The notes below the pieces were generated by a model. It had not been told where the DNA came from, made no database searches, and was given only the letters and a program-made list of their open reading frames with translations. This document shows positions 33,213 to 42,124 of a stretch of DNA of 64,000 nt, piece after piece (the stretch's first letter is position 1; every line of letters begins with the position of its first letter). The translations under genes were made by a program, and so were the position numbers. The stretch is taken from positions 2,170,001 through 2,234,000 of the forward strand of contig OZ240681.1 of NCBI GenBank assembly GCA_965199165.1, read 5' to 3'. The DNA is from LMUY01 sp965199165. Lineage in GTDB: Bacteria > Pseudomonadota > Alphaproteobacteria > Acetobacterales > Acetobacteraceae.

Positions 33213-34735
33213 CGTTGCCGCCGCTGTTCCGGCCCGTCACGGTCGACAGCGGCATACGCGCCGCGGCGTGCCGAACGCCCGGCAAGACGGCGCTGCGCGA
33301 AGGCACCCGCAACCTGACCTTCCGACAGCTGGTGGACCGGATCGACCGCGTGGCGTGCGGTGCGGCGGGGCTGGGCCTGCGCCCGGGAGAGGCCGTGGCA
33401 CTGCTGGCCGGCAACTGCCTGGAGTATATCGAGCTGGTCTGCGGCCTGTCCGCCGCCGGGTGCGCGGTGGCGACGCCGAGCCCGCGGCTGGCCCCGACGG
33501 AGATCGGCTACATCCTGGCCGATTGCGGCGCGCGCGTGGTGTTCGCCGACCCGGCCCAGGCGGAGGTGGTGCGCGACCTGCGGCCGGCGCTGCACGTCGT
33601 GGCGCTCGGCGCGGAGTACGAGGACTGGCTGGCCCGCTGCCAGTCCGGGCATCAGCCCGAAGCGCCACCGGCGGAGTGGGACACCTTCAGCATCCCCTAC
33701 ACCTCCGGCACCACTGGCAAGCCCAAGGGCGTGATGCTGCCGCATCGGGCGCGCTCGCTGGTCTACCTCGCGATGGCGGTGGAGTACGGCTGCTACTCCC
33801 CGGACGACCATGCGCTGGCGCTGGCGCCGCTTTGCCACGGCGCGGGCCTGGCCTTCGCCCTGGCACCGGTGTTCTTCGGCGGCAGCTGCGAGGTGCTGCG
33901 GCATTTCCGGCCGACGGAGCTGCTCGACACGCTCGCGGAAACGGGCGCCACCAACGTGTTCGTGGTGCCCACGCATCTCCAGGCGATCCTCGGGCTGCCG
34001 GACGGCGTGCGCGAGCGATACCGCGGCCGCAACGCCCTGCGCACGATCATCTGCAACGCCGCCCCGCTCGCGCAGGCCACCAAGCTGGCCACGCTGGACT
34101 ATTTCGGCGATGGCCTGCTGCACGAAACCTACGGCTCCACGGAAACCGGCATCGTCACCAACCTCCGCCCCGTCGACCAGCGCCGCAAGGAGCGCTGCGT
34201 CGGCCTGCCGTTCCCCCTCACGGAGATCGCGCTGCTGGACGCTTCGGGGCTGCCCGTGGCGCCCGGCGAGGTGGGCGAGCTGTTCGCCCGCTCGCCCTTC
34301 CTGTTCAACGGCTACTGGGGCCGGCCGGAGGAAAGCCAGGCCATCGTGCGGGACGGCCAGTGGGTCACGGGCGGCGACCTCGCGCGGCAGGACGACGAGG
34401 GCTTCGTCTACATCGTGGACCGCAGCAAGGACGTGGTGATCACCGGCGGGATCAACGTATATCCCCGGGAAGTGGAGGAGGTGCTTTATGCCCACCCGGC
34501 CCTGGCGGAAGCGGCGGTCGTCGGCCTGCCGGACCCGTACTGGGGCGAGGCGCTGCGCGCCTTCGTGGTAGCCCGCCCGGGCATGGCGGTGCCGGACGAT
34601 GCGGCGCTGGACGCATGGTGCCGGCAGTTCCTGGCCGGGTTCAAGGTGCCGCGCAGCTTCGCCACCGTTGCGGCCCTGCCGCGCAACCCGGCCGGCAAGG
34701 TGCTCAAGACGGTGTTGCGCCGGGAGGGCGCGTGA
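33209..34735 (+). CDS. Acyl-CoA synthetase (AMP-forming ligase) 1
   Basis: This 508-residue ANL-superfamily enzyme has the P-loop-like motif YTSGTTGKPKGVMLPH (about 162-177), HETYGSTETGIVTNL, the hinge region DRSKDVVITGGINVYPREVE and catalytic lysine K497 in NPAGKVLK. It adenylates a carboxylic acid and transfers it to CoA. The acid is presumably an intermediate of the compound taken up by the operon's ABC transporter. The start overlaps the amidohydrolase stop (ATGA) and the stop overlaps the next GTG. The product is about 90 residues shorter than long-chain ligases, so a small or aromatic acid is more likely (inference). Confidence 0.9.
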   Translation: MTLPPLFRPVTVDSGIRAAACRTPGKTALREGTRNLTFRQLVDRIDRVACGAAGLGLRPGEAVALLAGNCLEYIELVCGLSAAGCAVATPSPRLAPTEIGYILADCGARVVFADPAQAEVVRDLRPALHVVALGAEYEDWLARCQSGHQPEAPPAEWDTFSIPYTSGTTGKPKGVMLPHRARSLVYLAMAVEYGCYSPDDHALALAPLCHGAGLAFALAPVFFGGSCEVLRHFRPTELLDTLAETGATNVFVVPTHLQAILGLPDGVRERYRGRNALRTIICNAAPLAQATKLATLDYFGDGLLHETYGSTETGIVTNLRPVDQRRKERCVGLPFPLTEIALLDASGLPVAPGEVGELFARSPFLFNGYWGRPEESQAIVRDGQWVTGGDLARQDDEGFVYIVDRSKDVVITGGINVYPREVEEVLYAHPALAEAAVVGLPDPYWGEALRAFVVARPGMAVPDDAALDAWCRQFLAGFKVPRSFATVAALPRNPAGKVLKTVLRREGA

Positions 34736-36249
34736 GCGCCACGATATCGGCCGCGTTCGCTGCCGCCTCGCACCGCCAGCCCGGCGCGGTCGCAGTCCAG
34801 GACGGCGGCGCGATGCTGACCTACGCCGCCCTGGCGCTTCGCGTGGCGCAGGCGACTGGAGCGCTCGCCCGCCTCGACCCCGGCGGCACCGGGCGGTTCG
34901 CGATCCTGTCGGAGAACCGCGCGGAGTATCTGGAGGTGCTGCTGGCCACGGCCGGGCTGGGCGCGCTGCTCGCGTGCCAGAACTGGCGCCTCGCACCCGC
35001 CGAGCTGCAGCACTGCCTCCATCTGGTGGAGGCGGCGGCGCTGCTGGTCTCGCCACGCATGGCGGACCGTCTGGCGGGCGTCGCTCTCGGCGACACGCGC
35101 GTCGTGGTGTTCGGCTCGGAATGGGACAGGCTGTGCGCCGCGTCCGCCCCGGCGCCCGACGCCGCCGCGCGGGACGCCGCTTCGCCGGACGCACCCTGGT
35201 TGCTGCTGTACACGGGCGGCAGCACCGGCCTGCCCAAGGCCGCCGTGCTCAGCCAGCGCACGGAACTGGCCCGCATGCCGGCCATGGCGGCCGACCTCGG
35301 CCTACGGCCAGGCGACCCGTGCCTGGCCTGGCCGCCGATGTTCCACATGGGCGGCACCGAGCCCGCGCTCCACGCGCTGCTCACGGGCGGGCGCGTCCTC
35401 GTCGAGGACGGGTTCCGGCCCGACCGCCTGGCGCGTCACCTCGCCACCACCCGGTTCGGCTGGGTGTCCGTGATGCCGGGCGCGGTCGGCGCGCTGGCCG
35501 ACGCGGTGGAGCGGGAGGGCCGGGTCGCGGGCGTGTCCACCTGCGGCGTGATGGCCGACCTGGTCGCGCCCGCGGACCTGGCCCGGCTCACCGGGCTGCT
35601 CGGCGCCGCCTGGTGCAACAGCTTCGGCTCCACCGAAACCGGCACGCCGCCGCTGTCGGCCGCTCGGATCGCGCCCGGCGACCCGGCGCCCGACCTCGGC
35701 AAGCTGCCAAGCCCGCTCTGCGAGATGCGCCTGGTGAACGAGGACGGGTGCGACGTGGCCCGTGGCGAGGTGGGCGAGGTCGCCGTGCGCGGCCCCACCC
35801 TGTTCAGCGGCTACTGGCGCGATCCAGCGCCCCAGGACGCATGGATGGGGGACAAGTGGTTCCGCATGGGCGACCTGTTCCGCCAGCGCGAGGACGGCCG
35901 GTTCGTCTTCGTCGACCGCGCCAAGTACCTCATCAAGTCAGGCGGGGAGAACATCTATCCCGCGGAGATCGAGCGCGTGCTGCTGTCCCACGCCGCGGTG
36001 TCCGAAGCCGTCGTGGTGCGGGTGCCCGACCGGCGCTGGGGCGAGGCGCCGGTCGCGCTGGTCGCCTGTCGCGAGCCGGCCGGCGAGGCGGAGCTGGCCG
36101 CGCTGTGCCGCGCCGGGCTCGCCGGCTACAAGCAGCCCAAGCGCATCCTGCTGGTCGATCCCGGCTTCCTCGCCCGCACCCAAACGGGCAAGCTGCCGCG
36201 CGCCCCGCTGGAGCGATGGGCGGCGGAGTTTCTGGCGGGCCCGGCATGA
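34732..36249 (+). CDS. Acyl-CoA synthetase (AMP-forming ligase) 2
   Basis: This encodes 505 residues from GTG 34732. It is a second ANL ligase, clearly different from its neighbour: YTGGSTGLPKAAVLSQRT, FHMGGTEPALHALL, NSFGSTETGTPPL, DRAKYLIKSGGENIYPAEIE and the catalytic lysine K487 in QTGKLPRAP. It has a complete adenylation domain and C-terminal swivel domain. Two ligases side by side suggest two acids are activated in the pathway, or one acid at two stages. The product is linked to the upstream and downstream genes by GTGA and ATGA overlaps. Confidence 0.9.
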   Translation: MSATISAAFAAASHRQPGAVAVQDGGAMLTYAALALRVAQATGALARLDPGGTGRFAILSENRAEYLEVLLATAGLGALLACQNWRLAPAELQHCLHLVEAAALLVSPRMADRLAGVALGDTRVVVFGSEWDRLCAASAPAPDAAARDAASPDAPWLLLYTGGSTGLPKAAVLSQRTELARMPAMAADLGLRPGDPCLAWPPMFHMGGTEPALHALLTGGRVLVEDGFRPDRLARHLATTRFGWVSVMPGAVGALADAVEREGRVAGVSTCGVMADLVAPADLARLTGLLGAAWCNSFGSTETGTPPLSAARIAPGDPAPDLGKLPSPLCEMRLVNEDGCDVARGEVGEVAVRGPTLFSGYWRDPAPQDAWMGDKWFRMGDLFRQREDGRFVFVDRAKYLIKSGGENIYPAEIERVLLSHAAVSEAVVVRVPDRRWGEAPVALVACREPAGEAELAALCRAGLAGYKQPKRILLVDPGFLARTQTGKLPRAPLERWAAEFLAGPA

Positions 36250-37268
36250 CGTGGCGCTTCATCCTCCGCCGGCTGGGCGTGTTCGTGCTGCAACTGGCGG
36301 GCATCGTGGTCGCCGTGTTCCTGGTGATCCGCGCGTTGCCGGCCGACCCGGCATCCCAGCTCGTCGGCATGAACGCCACGCCCGAAAGCTACGCGCAGGC
36401 GCGGCACACGCTGGGGCTGGACCAGCCGGTGCTGCGCCAGCTCGCCGACTACGCCGGGTTCGGCGACAGGCCGGGCTTGCTGCAGGGCAGCCTCGGCACC
36501 TCCTGGGTGACCAGCCAGCCGGTGCTGCGGGAGGTCATGGGCGTGCTGCCGGTGACGCTGGAGATCGTCACCTACGCGCTCCTGCTGTCCTTCGCCGTGG
36601 CCTTGCCGCTGGGCCTCGCCTCCGCGCAGCGACCCGGCGGCGTGGCGGACCGGGTGTCCGTCACCTGGGGCTTGTTTGCGGGCGCGCAGCCGGACTACTG
36701 GTGGGGCCTGCTGTTCGTGTTCGTGCTGTTCTTCGAGCTCGACCTGGTGCCGCCGCCCATGGGCCGGTTCGACCCGCTGATGACCGAGCCGCCCGCCGTC
36801 ACCGGGTTCATCACGGTGGACAGCCTGCTGGCCGGCGACGTTGCGGCGTTCCTGACCGGGCTGTCCTACATCGCCCTGCCGGTGCTCACGCTGGTGTTCG
36901 CCGTGTCGGGCGCGATCCTGAAGATGGTGCGCACCAACACCTTGCGCGCGCTCCGCTCCGACTACGTGCTCTACGCCCGCGCGTCCGGCCTGCCGGAGCG
37001 CACGGTGGCGCGCTATGCCCTGCGCGCGGCGCTCACCCCGGCGGTGACGCTGGTCGGCATCTTCTACGGCGTGCTGCTGTCGTCCGCCGTCACGGTGGAG
37101 GTGGTGTTCTCGCTGTCCGGCATCGGCCAGTACGCCATCCGCTCCGTGCTGGCCTTCGACTACCCGGCCATCCAGGGGACCGTGCTGGTGGTCGCCACCG
37201 TGTCGCTGCTGGTCTACCTCTTGCTGGACATCGTCCACGCCTTCCTCGATCCACGGATACGCATGTGA
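36246..37268 (+). CDS. ABC transporter permease, DppB/peptide type
   Basis: This 340-residue inner-membrane permease begins RFILRRLGVFVLQLAGIVVA, the typical DppB/OppB N-terminus. It has a large periplasmic loop, further spans, and the cytoplasmic EAA-like loop RSDYVLYARASGLPERTVAR. Peptide-type permeases with this architecture also import opines, nickel or sugar derivatives. It forms an importer with the next two gene products and the binding protein at 46677. The start overlaps the ligase stop as ATGA. Confidence 0.92.
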   Translation: MTWRFILRRLGVFVLQLAGIVVAVFLVIRALPADPASQLVGMNATPESYAQARHTLGLDQPVLRQLADYAGFGDRPGLLQGSLGTSWVTSQPVLREVMGVLPVTLEIVTYALLLSFAVALPLGLASAQRPGGVADRVSVTWGLFAGAQPDYWWGLLFVFVLFFELDLVPPPMGRFDPLMTEPPAVTGFITVDSLLAGDVAAFLTGLSYIALPVLTLVFAVSGAILKMVRTNTLRALRSDYVLYARASGLPERTVARYALRAALTPAVTLVGIFYGVLLSSAVTVEVVFSLSGIGQYAIRSVLAFDYPAIQGTVLVVATVSLLVYLLLDIVHAFLDPRIRM

Positions 37269-38185
37269 CCGCAACCGCCTCCGAGGAACTGGACCAGCAC
37301 CTCGACCCTGCGGTGGTCCACGCGGGGGCGACCGGCCGCGCCCTGCGCCGGGGTCGCATGCTGACGGCCGGGCTCGCCATCATCGCGCTGTCCCTGTTGC
37401 TGGCCGCGTTCGGTCCCACGGTCGCGCCCTACGACCCCACGCTCGCCGGCCCGGACATCAGCCAGCCGCCACCCGGCCTTGCCCAGTGGCCGGCGCTGCT
37501 CCTCGGCCACTGGGCTGGCGGTCGCCCGCCGCACTGGCTGGGCACGGACCAGTCCGGGCTGGACGTGTTCTCCCGCGTGATCTCCGCGCCGCGAACGGAC
37601 ATGGTGATCGCGCTGTCGGCCTGCGCACTGTCCGCCGGGCTGGGCACGCTGCTCGGCCTGGTGGCAGGCTTCTGGCGCAACTGGGCCACGGAAACGCTGA
37701 TGCGCGTGTCGGACGTGCTCCAGGCGTTTCCCGTGTTCATCACGGCCATGATGCTGGTTGCGCTCGCCGGGCGCTCCACGGCCAACATCGTGTTGGCGCT
37801 GGTGCTGGTCTACACGCCCATCTTCGTGCGCCTCACCCGAGCCGAAGCGATGGGCCACGCGTCCCGCACCTACGTGGAGGCGGCGCGGGCGGCGGGCAAC
37901 CCGGCCTGGGTGGTGGCGCTGCGGCATGTGCTGCCCAACTGCCTGGTGCCCTCCCTGGTGCAGAGCTCGGCCACCATCGGCTTCGCCATCATCCTCACGG
38001 CGGGCCTGTCCTTCGTGGGCGCGGGCGTGCGGCCGCCGACGCCGGAGTGGGGGCTGATGATCTCGGAGGGCGCGCCGCAGCTCATCCTGGGCCAATGGTG
38101 GGCATCCGTGTTCCCAGGCGTGGCGATGTCGGTGGTGGTGTTCGGCTATGCGGCCGTGGGCCATGCGTTCGAGGCACGGTTCTGA
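37265..38185 (+). CDS. ABC transporter permease, DppC/peptide type
   Basis: This encodes 306 residues from GTG 37265. It has an N-terminal cytosolic segment, a first span at about 33-52 and the DppC hallmarks GTDQSGLDVFSRVISAPRT and FVRLTRAEAMGHASRTYVEA (EAA loop). The C-terminal spans end in WWASVFPGVAMSVVVFGY. It pairs with the DppB-like permease. The TGA shares its last base with the next ATG (TGATG), coupling it to the ATPase gene. Confidence 0.92.
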   Translation: MTATASEELDQHLDPAVVHAGATGRALRRGRMLTAGLAIIALSLLLAAFGPTVAPYDPTLAGPDISQPPPGLAQWPALLLGHWAGGRPPHWLGTDQSGLDVFSRVISAPRTDMVIALSACALSAGLGTLLGLVAGFWRNWATETLMRVSDVLQAFPVFITAMMLVALAGRSTANIVLALVLVYTPIFVRLTRAEAMGHASRTYVEAARAAGNPAWVVALRHVLPNCLVPSLVQSSATIGFAIILTAGLSFVGAGVRPPTPEWGLMISEGAPQLILGQWWASVFPGVAMSVVVFGYAAVGHAFEARF

Positions 38186-40041
38186 TGGCGGAGGGTGCGC
38201 CGGCCGACAAGCTCCTGGAGGCGCGTAGCCTGTGCGTCGAGTTCCCGCGGCCAGATGGCTCCGTCCTGCGCGCCGTGCATGGCTTCGGCCTGTCGGTCGG
38301 CGCGGGCGAGTTTGTGGGCGTGCTGGGCAAGCCCGGCTGCGGCAAGTCCACGGCGGCGCTGGCGTTGATGGGCCTGGTGCGCGCGCCGGGGCGCATCACG
38401 GGCGGCCAGGTCCGGTTCATGGGGCGCGACCTCCTGGCGCTGCCGGAGGGGGAGCGCGCCGCGGTGCGCGGGCGCGACATCGGCATCATCGTCCAGAACC
38501 CGCGCACGGCCCTGCACCCGCTGCTGGACGTCGGCACCCAGATCGCCAACGTGTACCGGGCGCACAACAAAGCGAGTGCGCGGGAAGCGGCGCTCCACGC
38601 GGTGGACATGCTGCGCTCCGTGGGCATCAACGACCCGCAGCGCCGCGCTCGGGCCTTTCCGCACGAGCTGTCCACCGGCATGACCCAGCGCGTGCTGATC
38701 GCCATGGCGCTGTCCTCCCGGCCGCGCCTGCTGATCGCGGACGAGCCGACCTCCGGCCTGGACGTGACCATCCAGACGCAGTTCCTGGATGGGATGTGGG
38801 AGGCGGCGCAGCGTACCGGCTCGGCGGTGCTGCTGGTGACGCAGAACCTCGGCATCGTCGCCAACTACTGCGACCGGGTGGTCGTGATGAACGCCAGCGC
38901 GGTGGTGGAGGAGGCGCCCGTGCGCCGCTTCTTCGAGGCGCCGCAGCACGAGTACTCCCGCCGCGTGGTGGCGCTCAGCCGCATGGGCGCGGAGGATGCG
39001 GCGCGCTCGGACGAGGTTCCGGCGGACGCGCCGCCGTTGATCGAGGTGAGGGGGCTGGTCAAGAACTTCCCGGTCCGCGGCACCCGCAAGGTGGTGCACG
39101 CGGTGGACGGGGTGAGCTTCGCCGTCCGTCCCGGCGAGTGCGTGGGCCTGGTGGGGGAGAGCGGGTCCGGCAAGACCACCACCGGCCGCGTCATGCTGCG
39201 CCTCCTGCCGGCGACCGCCGGGGACGTGCGGTTCCACGGGGAGCCGGTACTGTCGAAGCCGGAGCGGGCGTTCCGCGCCCTGCGCGGCAAGCTGCAGATC
39301 GTGTTCCAGGACCCGTTCGACGCCATGAACCCGCGCTGGACGGTGCGGGACGTGATCGGCGAGTTGCTGTCGCTCCACTCGAACCTCGACGCGCACGGGC
39401 GGGAGGCGCGCATCGACGAGCTGCTGGGCCTGGTCGGGCTCGACCCGGCGGTTAAGCCGGTGCGTCCGGTCCAGCTCAGCGCCGGACGCCAGCAGCGCGT
39501 GGCCGTGGCCCGGGCCATCGCCGCCGGCCCCGAGTTCGTGGTGCTGGACGAGCCCACGTCCGCGCTCACGGCCGAAACCACGGCGGAGATCATCGCGCTC
39601 CTGATGGACCTGTCGCGGCGGCTCGGCCTCGCCTACCTGTTCATCTCCCACGACCTGACCACCGTGCGCCACATCTGCCACCGGGTGGCAGTGATGTACC
39701 TGGGCCAGGTGGTCGAGTGGGGCACCAAGGAACAGGTGTTCGGAGCGCCGTTGCACCCGTACTCGCAGGCGCTGCTCGCCGCCCACCTGTTCCCGGACCT
39801 CGCCCACCGCCGGGTGGACGGGGAGCGCCCGGCCGGCCTGCGAGGCGAGATCCCGAGCCCGGTGGACCTGCCTCCGGGCTGCTACCTCCATGGTCGCTGC
39901 CCCCGCCAGCTCGACCGCTGCGCCGCGGAGAGGCAGGAGCTGCGAACGCTGCCGGACGGCCGCGCGGTGCGGTGCTGGCGGGCGGAGGCGGGGGAGACGG
40001 CGGCCCCGCTGCCCGCTGCGGCGGAGGCGGTGAGCGCATGA
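38185..40041 (+). CDS. Fused double ATP-binding protein (DppD-DppF type) of the ABC importer
   Basis: This 618-residue protein has two complete nucleotide-binding domains. NBD1 has Walker A GKPGCGKS (about 48-55), signature LSTGMTQRV and Walker B LLIADEPTSGLD. NBD2 has Walker A GESGSGKT (about 323-330), signature LSAGRQQRV and Walker B VVLDEPTSAL. An oligopeptide-type C-terminal extension (GCYLHGRCPRQLDRC) follows NBD2. Fusion of the two ATPases is common for glutathione/GsiA-like importers. Both signatures differ from LSGGQ, a modest deviation seen in this transporter group. Confidence 0.92.
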   Translation: MAEGAPADKLLEARSLCVEFPRPDGSVLRAVHGFGLSVGAGEFVGVLGKPGCGKSTAALALMGLVRAPGRITGGQVRFMGRDLLALPEGERAAVRGRDIGIIVQNPRTALHPLLDVGTQIANVYRAHNKASAREAALHAVDMLRSVGINDPQRRARAFPHELSTGMTQRVLIAMALSSRPRLLIADEPTSGLDVTIQTQFLDGMWEAAQRTGSAVLLVTQNLGIVANYCDRVVVMNASAVVEEAPVRRFFEAPQHEYSRRVVALSRMGAEDAARSDEVPADAPPLIEVRGLVKNFPVRGTRKVVHAVDGVSFAVRPGECVGLVGESGSGKTTTGRVMLRLLPATAGDVRFHGEPVLSKPERAFRALRGKLQIVFQDPFDAMNPRWTVRDVIGELLSLHSNLDAHGREARIDELLGLVGLDPAVKPVRPVQLSAGRQQRVAVARAIAAGPEFVVLDEPTSALTAETTAEIIALLMDLSRRLGLAYLFISHDLTTVRHICHRVAVMYLGQVVEWGTKEQVFGAPLHPYSQALLAAHLFPDLAHRRVDGERPAGLRGEIPSPVDLPPGCYLHGRCPRQLDRCAAERQELRTLPDGRAVRCWRAEAGETAAPLPAAAEAVSA

Positions 40042-41495
40042 CGGCGCCCGTCACGCGCGGCTTCGTCGGCGCCGGGACCCGGTTGGTCCACTACCGGCGC
40101 CGAGGCAACGGCCCGGCCGCCGTGCTGCTCCACTCGAGCCCGCGTTCTTCGGCTGCGCTGCTGCCGTTGCTGGAAGGGATGTCGCCGGGCCTGACGCTGT
40201 TCGCGCTGGACACGCCCGGCTACGGCCAGTCGGACCCGCTGCCGCCGGGCCGGACAAGCCTGGCCGATTTCGCGGACGCGACCGCGGAGGCGATGGCGGC
40301 GCTCGGCATCGGGCGCGCGCCGGTCTACGGCACGCACACCGGCGCCTCCATCGCCTTCGAGCTGTCCCGGCGGCATCCCGGCCTCTGCGCGTCCGCAGTG
40401 CTGGACGGCTTCCCCGTGTTCACGCCCACGGAGCGCGAGGAGGCGCTGGCGAGCTACCTCCCGCCGTTCCGCCCCGCGGTGGACGGGACACACCTCGCCT
40501 GGCTGTGGTCGCGCGTGCGGGACCAGACGATGTTCTTTCCCTGGTATCGCCGGGGCGAGTCCGCGCGCCTCCATCTGCCGCCCGCCTCGCCCGCCGCGCT
40601 GCACGCCCTCGCGCTCGACCTCCTGCGCGCTGGCGACAACTACCGCACGGCCTACGCCGAGGCGTTTGCGAGCCGGCCGCTGGATGGGCTGGGCACCCTG
40701 CGCACGCCGGCCGTCTTCGCCTCCCGCATGGACGACGTGCTGCTGCCGCACCTCCTGCGCCTGCCGGACAGCCTGCCGCCGGGGAGCACGGTGGCGCGCT
40801 TCCCGGCAGAGCCGTCCGGCTGGATGCAGGCCGTCCACGCCCATCTCCTCGCCGCCGCCTCCGGCGCGGCACCTGACCTGGCGGCGCGCACCGACCGCAC
40901 GTTCTACGCCGACCTGCCTGGCGGGCAGCTGCTGGTGCGCGGCCGGCTGGCCGGACCCGGACGCCCGCTGCTGTTCCTCCATGGCCTGCCCGGCAGTTCG
41001 CTGGACGCCGTCGGCGCCCTCGCGCGGCATGACGGCCCGGCGATCGCACCCGACCTGCCGGGCTTTGGCGACTCCGACACGCTCCCGGGCGACCCGGCGG
41101 ACATCGTGGTGGCGCTTTGCGACTGCCTGGGCCTGGGCGCGATGGACGTGGCCGGGTGCGGGACCGGCGCGGTCCTGGCGCTGGTCCTGGCCCGCCGCGA
41201 CCCCGCACGCTTCACCGCGGGCGAGCTGGCGAACCTGCCCGCACCCGACGCCGTGCCGCCCGAGCCCGGCCTGTTCCAGCCGCATCCGGCGGGCGCGCAC
41301 CTCCTGTCCGCCTGGTTCCACGAGCGCGACGCCGCCATCCTCGGCGGCTGGGAAACGCGCCGACCGGCACCGTTCGCCTCCCTCGATGCGGACGCGTTGC
41401 ACGCTCGCACGGTGGAACTGCTCAAGGCCCGCGCCGACCCGGTCCCTGCCATCCGCCAGCTCCTCGCGCTGCCCTTCCGGGAGTGGAGCCGATGA
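40038..41495 (+). CDS. Tandem alpha/beta-hydrolase-fold protein lacking serine nucleophiles
   Basis: The 485 residues form two alpha/beta-hydrolase halves. Half 1 (about 1-285) has LLHSSPRSSAALLPLL, LDTPGYGQSDP and elbow YGTHTGASIAF. Half 2 (about 295-485) has LFLHGLPGSSLDAVG, LPGFGDSDTLP and elbow VAGCGTGAVLAL. At the nucleophile position half 1 has His100 and half 2 Gly375 rather than Ser, Asp or Cys. Half 2 is also shortened. It may be a lyase-like or binding member, or a cofactor-free enzyme using another residue. In this operon it occupies the place of the N-formylmaleamate deformylase of nicotinate pathways (inference). Confidence 0.8.
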   Translation: MTAPVTRGFVGAGTRLVHYRRRGNGPAAVLLHSSPRSSAALLPLLEGMSPGLTLFALDTPGYGQSDPLPPGRTSLADFADATAEAMAALGIGRAPVYGTHTGASIAFELSRRHPGLCASAVLDGFPVFTPTEREEALASYLPPFRPAVDGTHLAWLWSRVRDQTMFFPWYRRGESARLHLPPASPAALHALALDLLRAGDNYRTAYAEAFASRPLDGLGTLRTPAVFASRMDDVLLPHLLRLPDSLPPGSTVARFPAEPSGWMQAVHAHLLAAASGAAPDLAARTDRTFYADLPGGQLLVRGRLAGPGRPLLFLHGLPGSSLDAVGALARHDGPAIAPDLPGFGDSDTLPGDPADIVVALCDCLGLGAMDVAGCGTGAVLALVLARRDPARFTAGELANLPAPDAVPPEPGLFQPHPAGAHLLSAWFHERDAAILGGWETRRPAPFASLDADALHARTVELLKARADPVPAIRQLLALPFREWSR

Positions 41496-42124
41496 CCGAC
41501 GAGACCTTGGCCCGCAACTACGCAGGCGTGTTCGACGGCAGCCTTCGGCCGGGGACGCGCCCGGCCATGCTGGTGATCGACTTCATCCGCGCCTACACGA
41601 CGCCCGGATCGCCGCTCCACGCTCCCGCGGTGGCGGAGGCGGTCCTGGCGACCCCACCCTTGCTGGACGCGGCCCGGGCGCGGGGCGTGCCTGTGGTGTA
41701 CACCCGCGTGCTCTACCATCCGAGCGGCCGGGATGGCGGGTTGTTCGTGCGCAAGGTCGGCGCCCTGCGCGCCATGGTGGAGGGCGAGCCGATGGCGGCC
41801 ATCGTGCCCGAGTTGCCGCCGGGCCCGGACGACCTCGTGCTGGTGAAGCAGTATGCCAGCGCCTTCTTCGCCACCCCGCTGGCCGCCACGCTCACCAGCC
41901 TGGGGTGCGATACGGTGCTGATCGCCGGGTGCTCCACCAGCGGCTGCGTGCGGGCGACGGCGGTGGACGCCATGCAACACGGCTTCCTCCCGGTGGTGGT
42001 GCGCGACTGCGTCGGCGACCGCCACCCGGGGCCGCACGAGGCCAGCCTGTTCGACATCCAGGCCAAATACGGCGAGGTGGTCGGCCTTGCGGAGGCGCTG
42101 GCCTACCTGGAAAGCCTGCCGTGA
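41492..42124 (+). CDS. Isochorismatase-like cysteine hydrolase
   Basis: This 210-residue protein has the full catalytic triad of the family: D30 in AMLVIDFIRAY, K119 in LVLVKQYASAFF and C152 in GCSTSGCVRATAVDA. The closest functional types by motif are N-carbamoylsarcosine amidase and maleamate amidase (NicF), which release ammonia from small amides; nicotinamidase is less likely. It fits a pathway that produces a linear amide after ring opening. ATGA and GTGA overlaps link it to both neighbours. Confidence 0.9.
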   Translation: MTDETLARNYAGVFDGSLRPGTRPAMLVIDFIRAYTTPGSPLHAPAVAEAVLATPPLLDAARARGVPVVYTRVLYHPSGRDGGLFVRKVGALRAMVEGEPMAAIVPELPPGPDDLVLVKQYASAFFATPLAATLTSLGCDTVLIAGCSTSGCVRATAVDAMQHGFLPVVVRDCVGDRHPGPHEASLFDIQAKYGEVVGLAEALAYLESLP

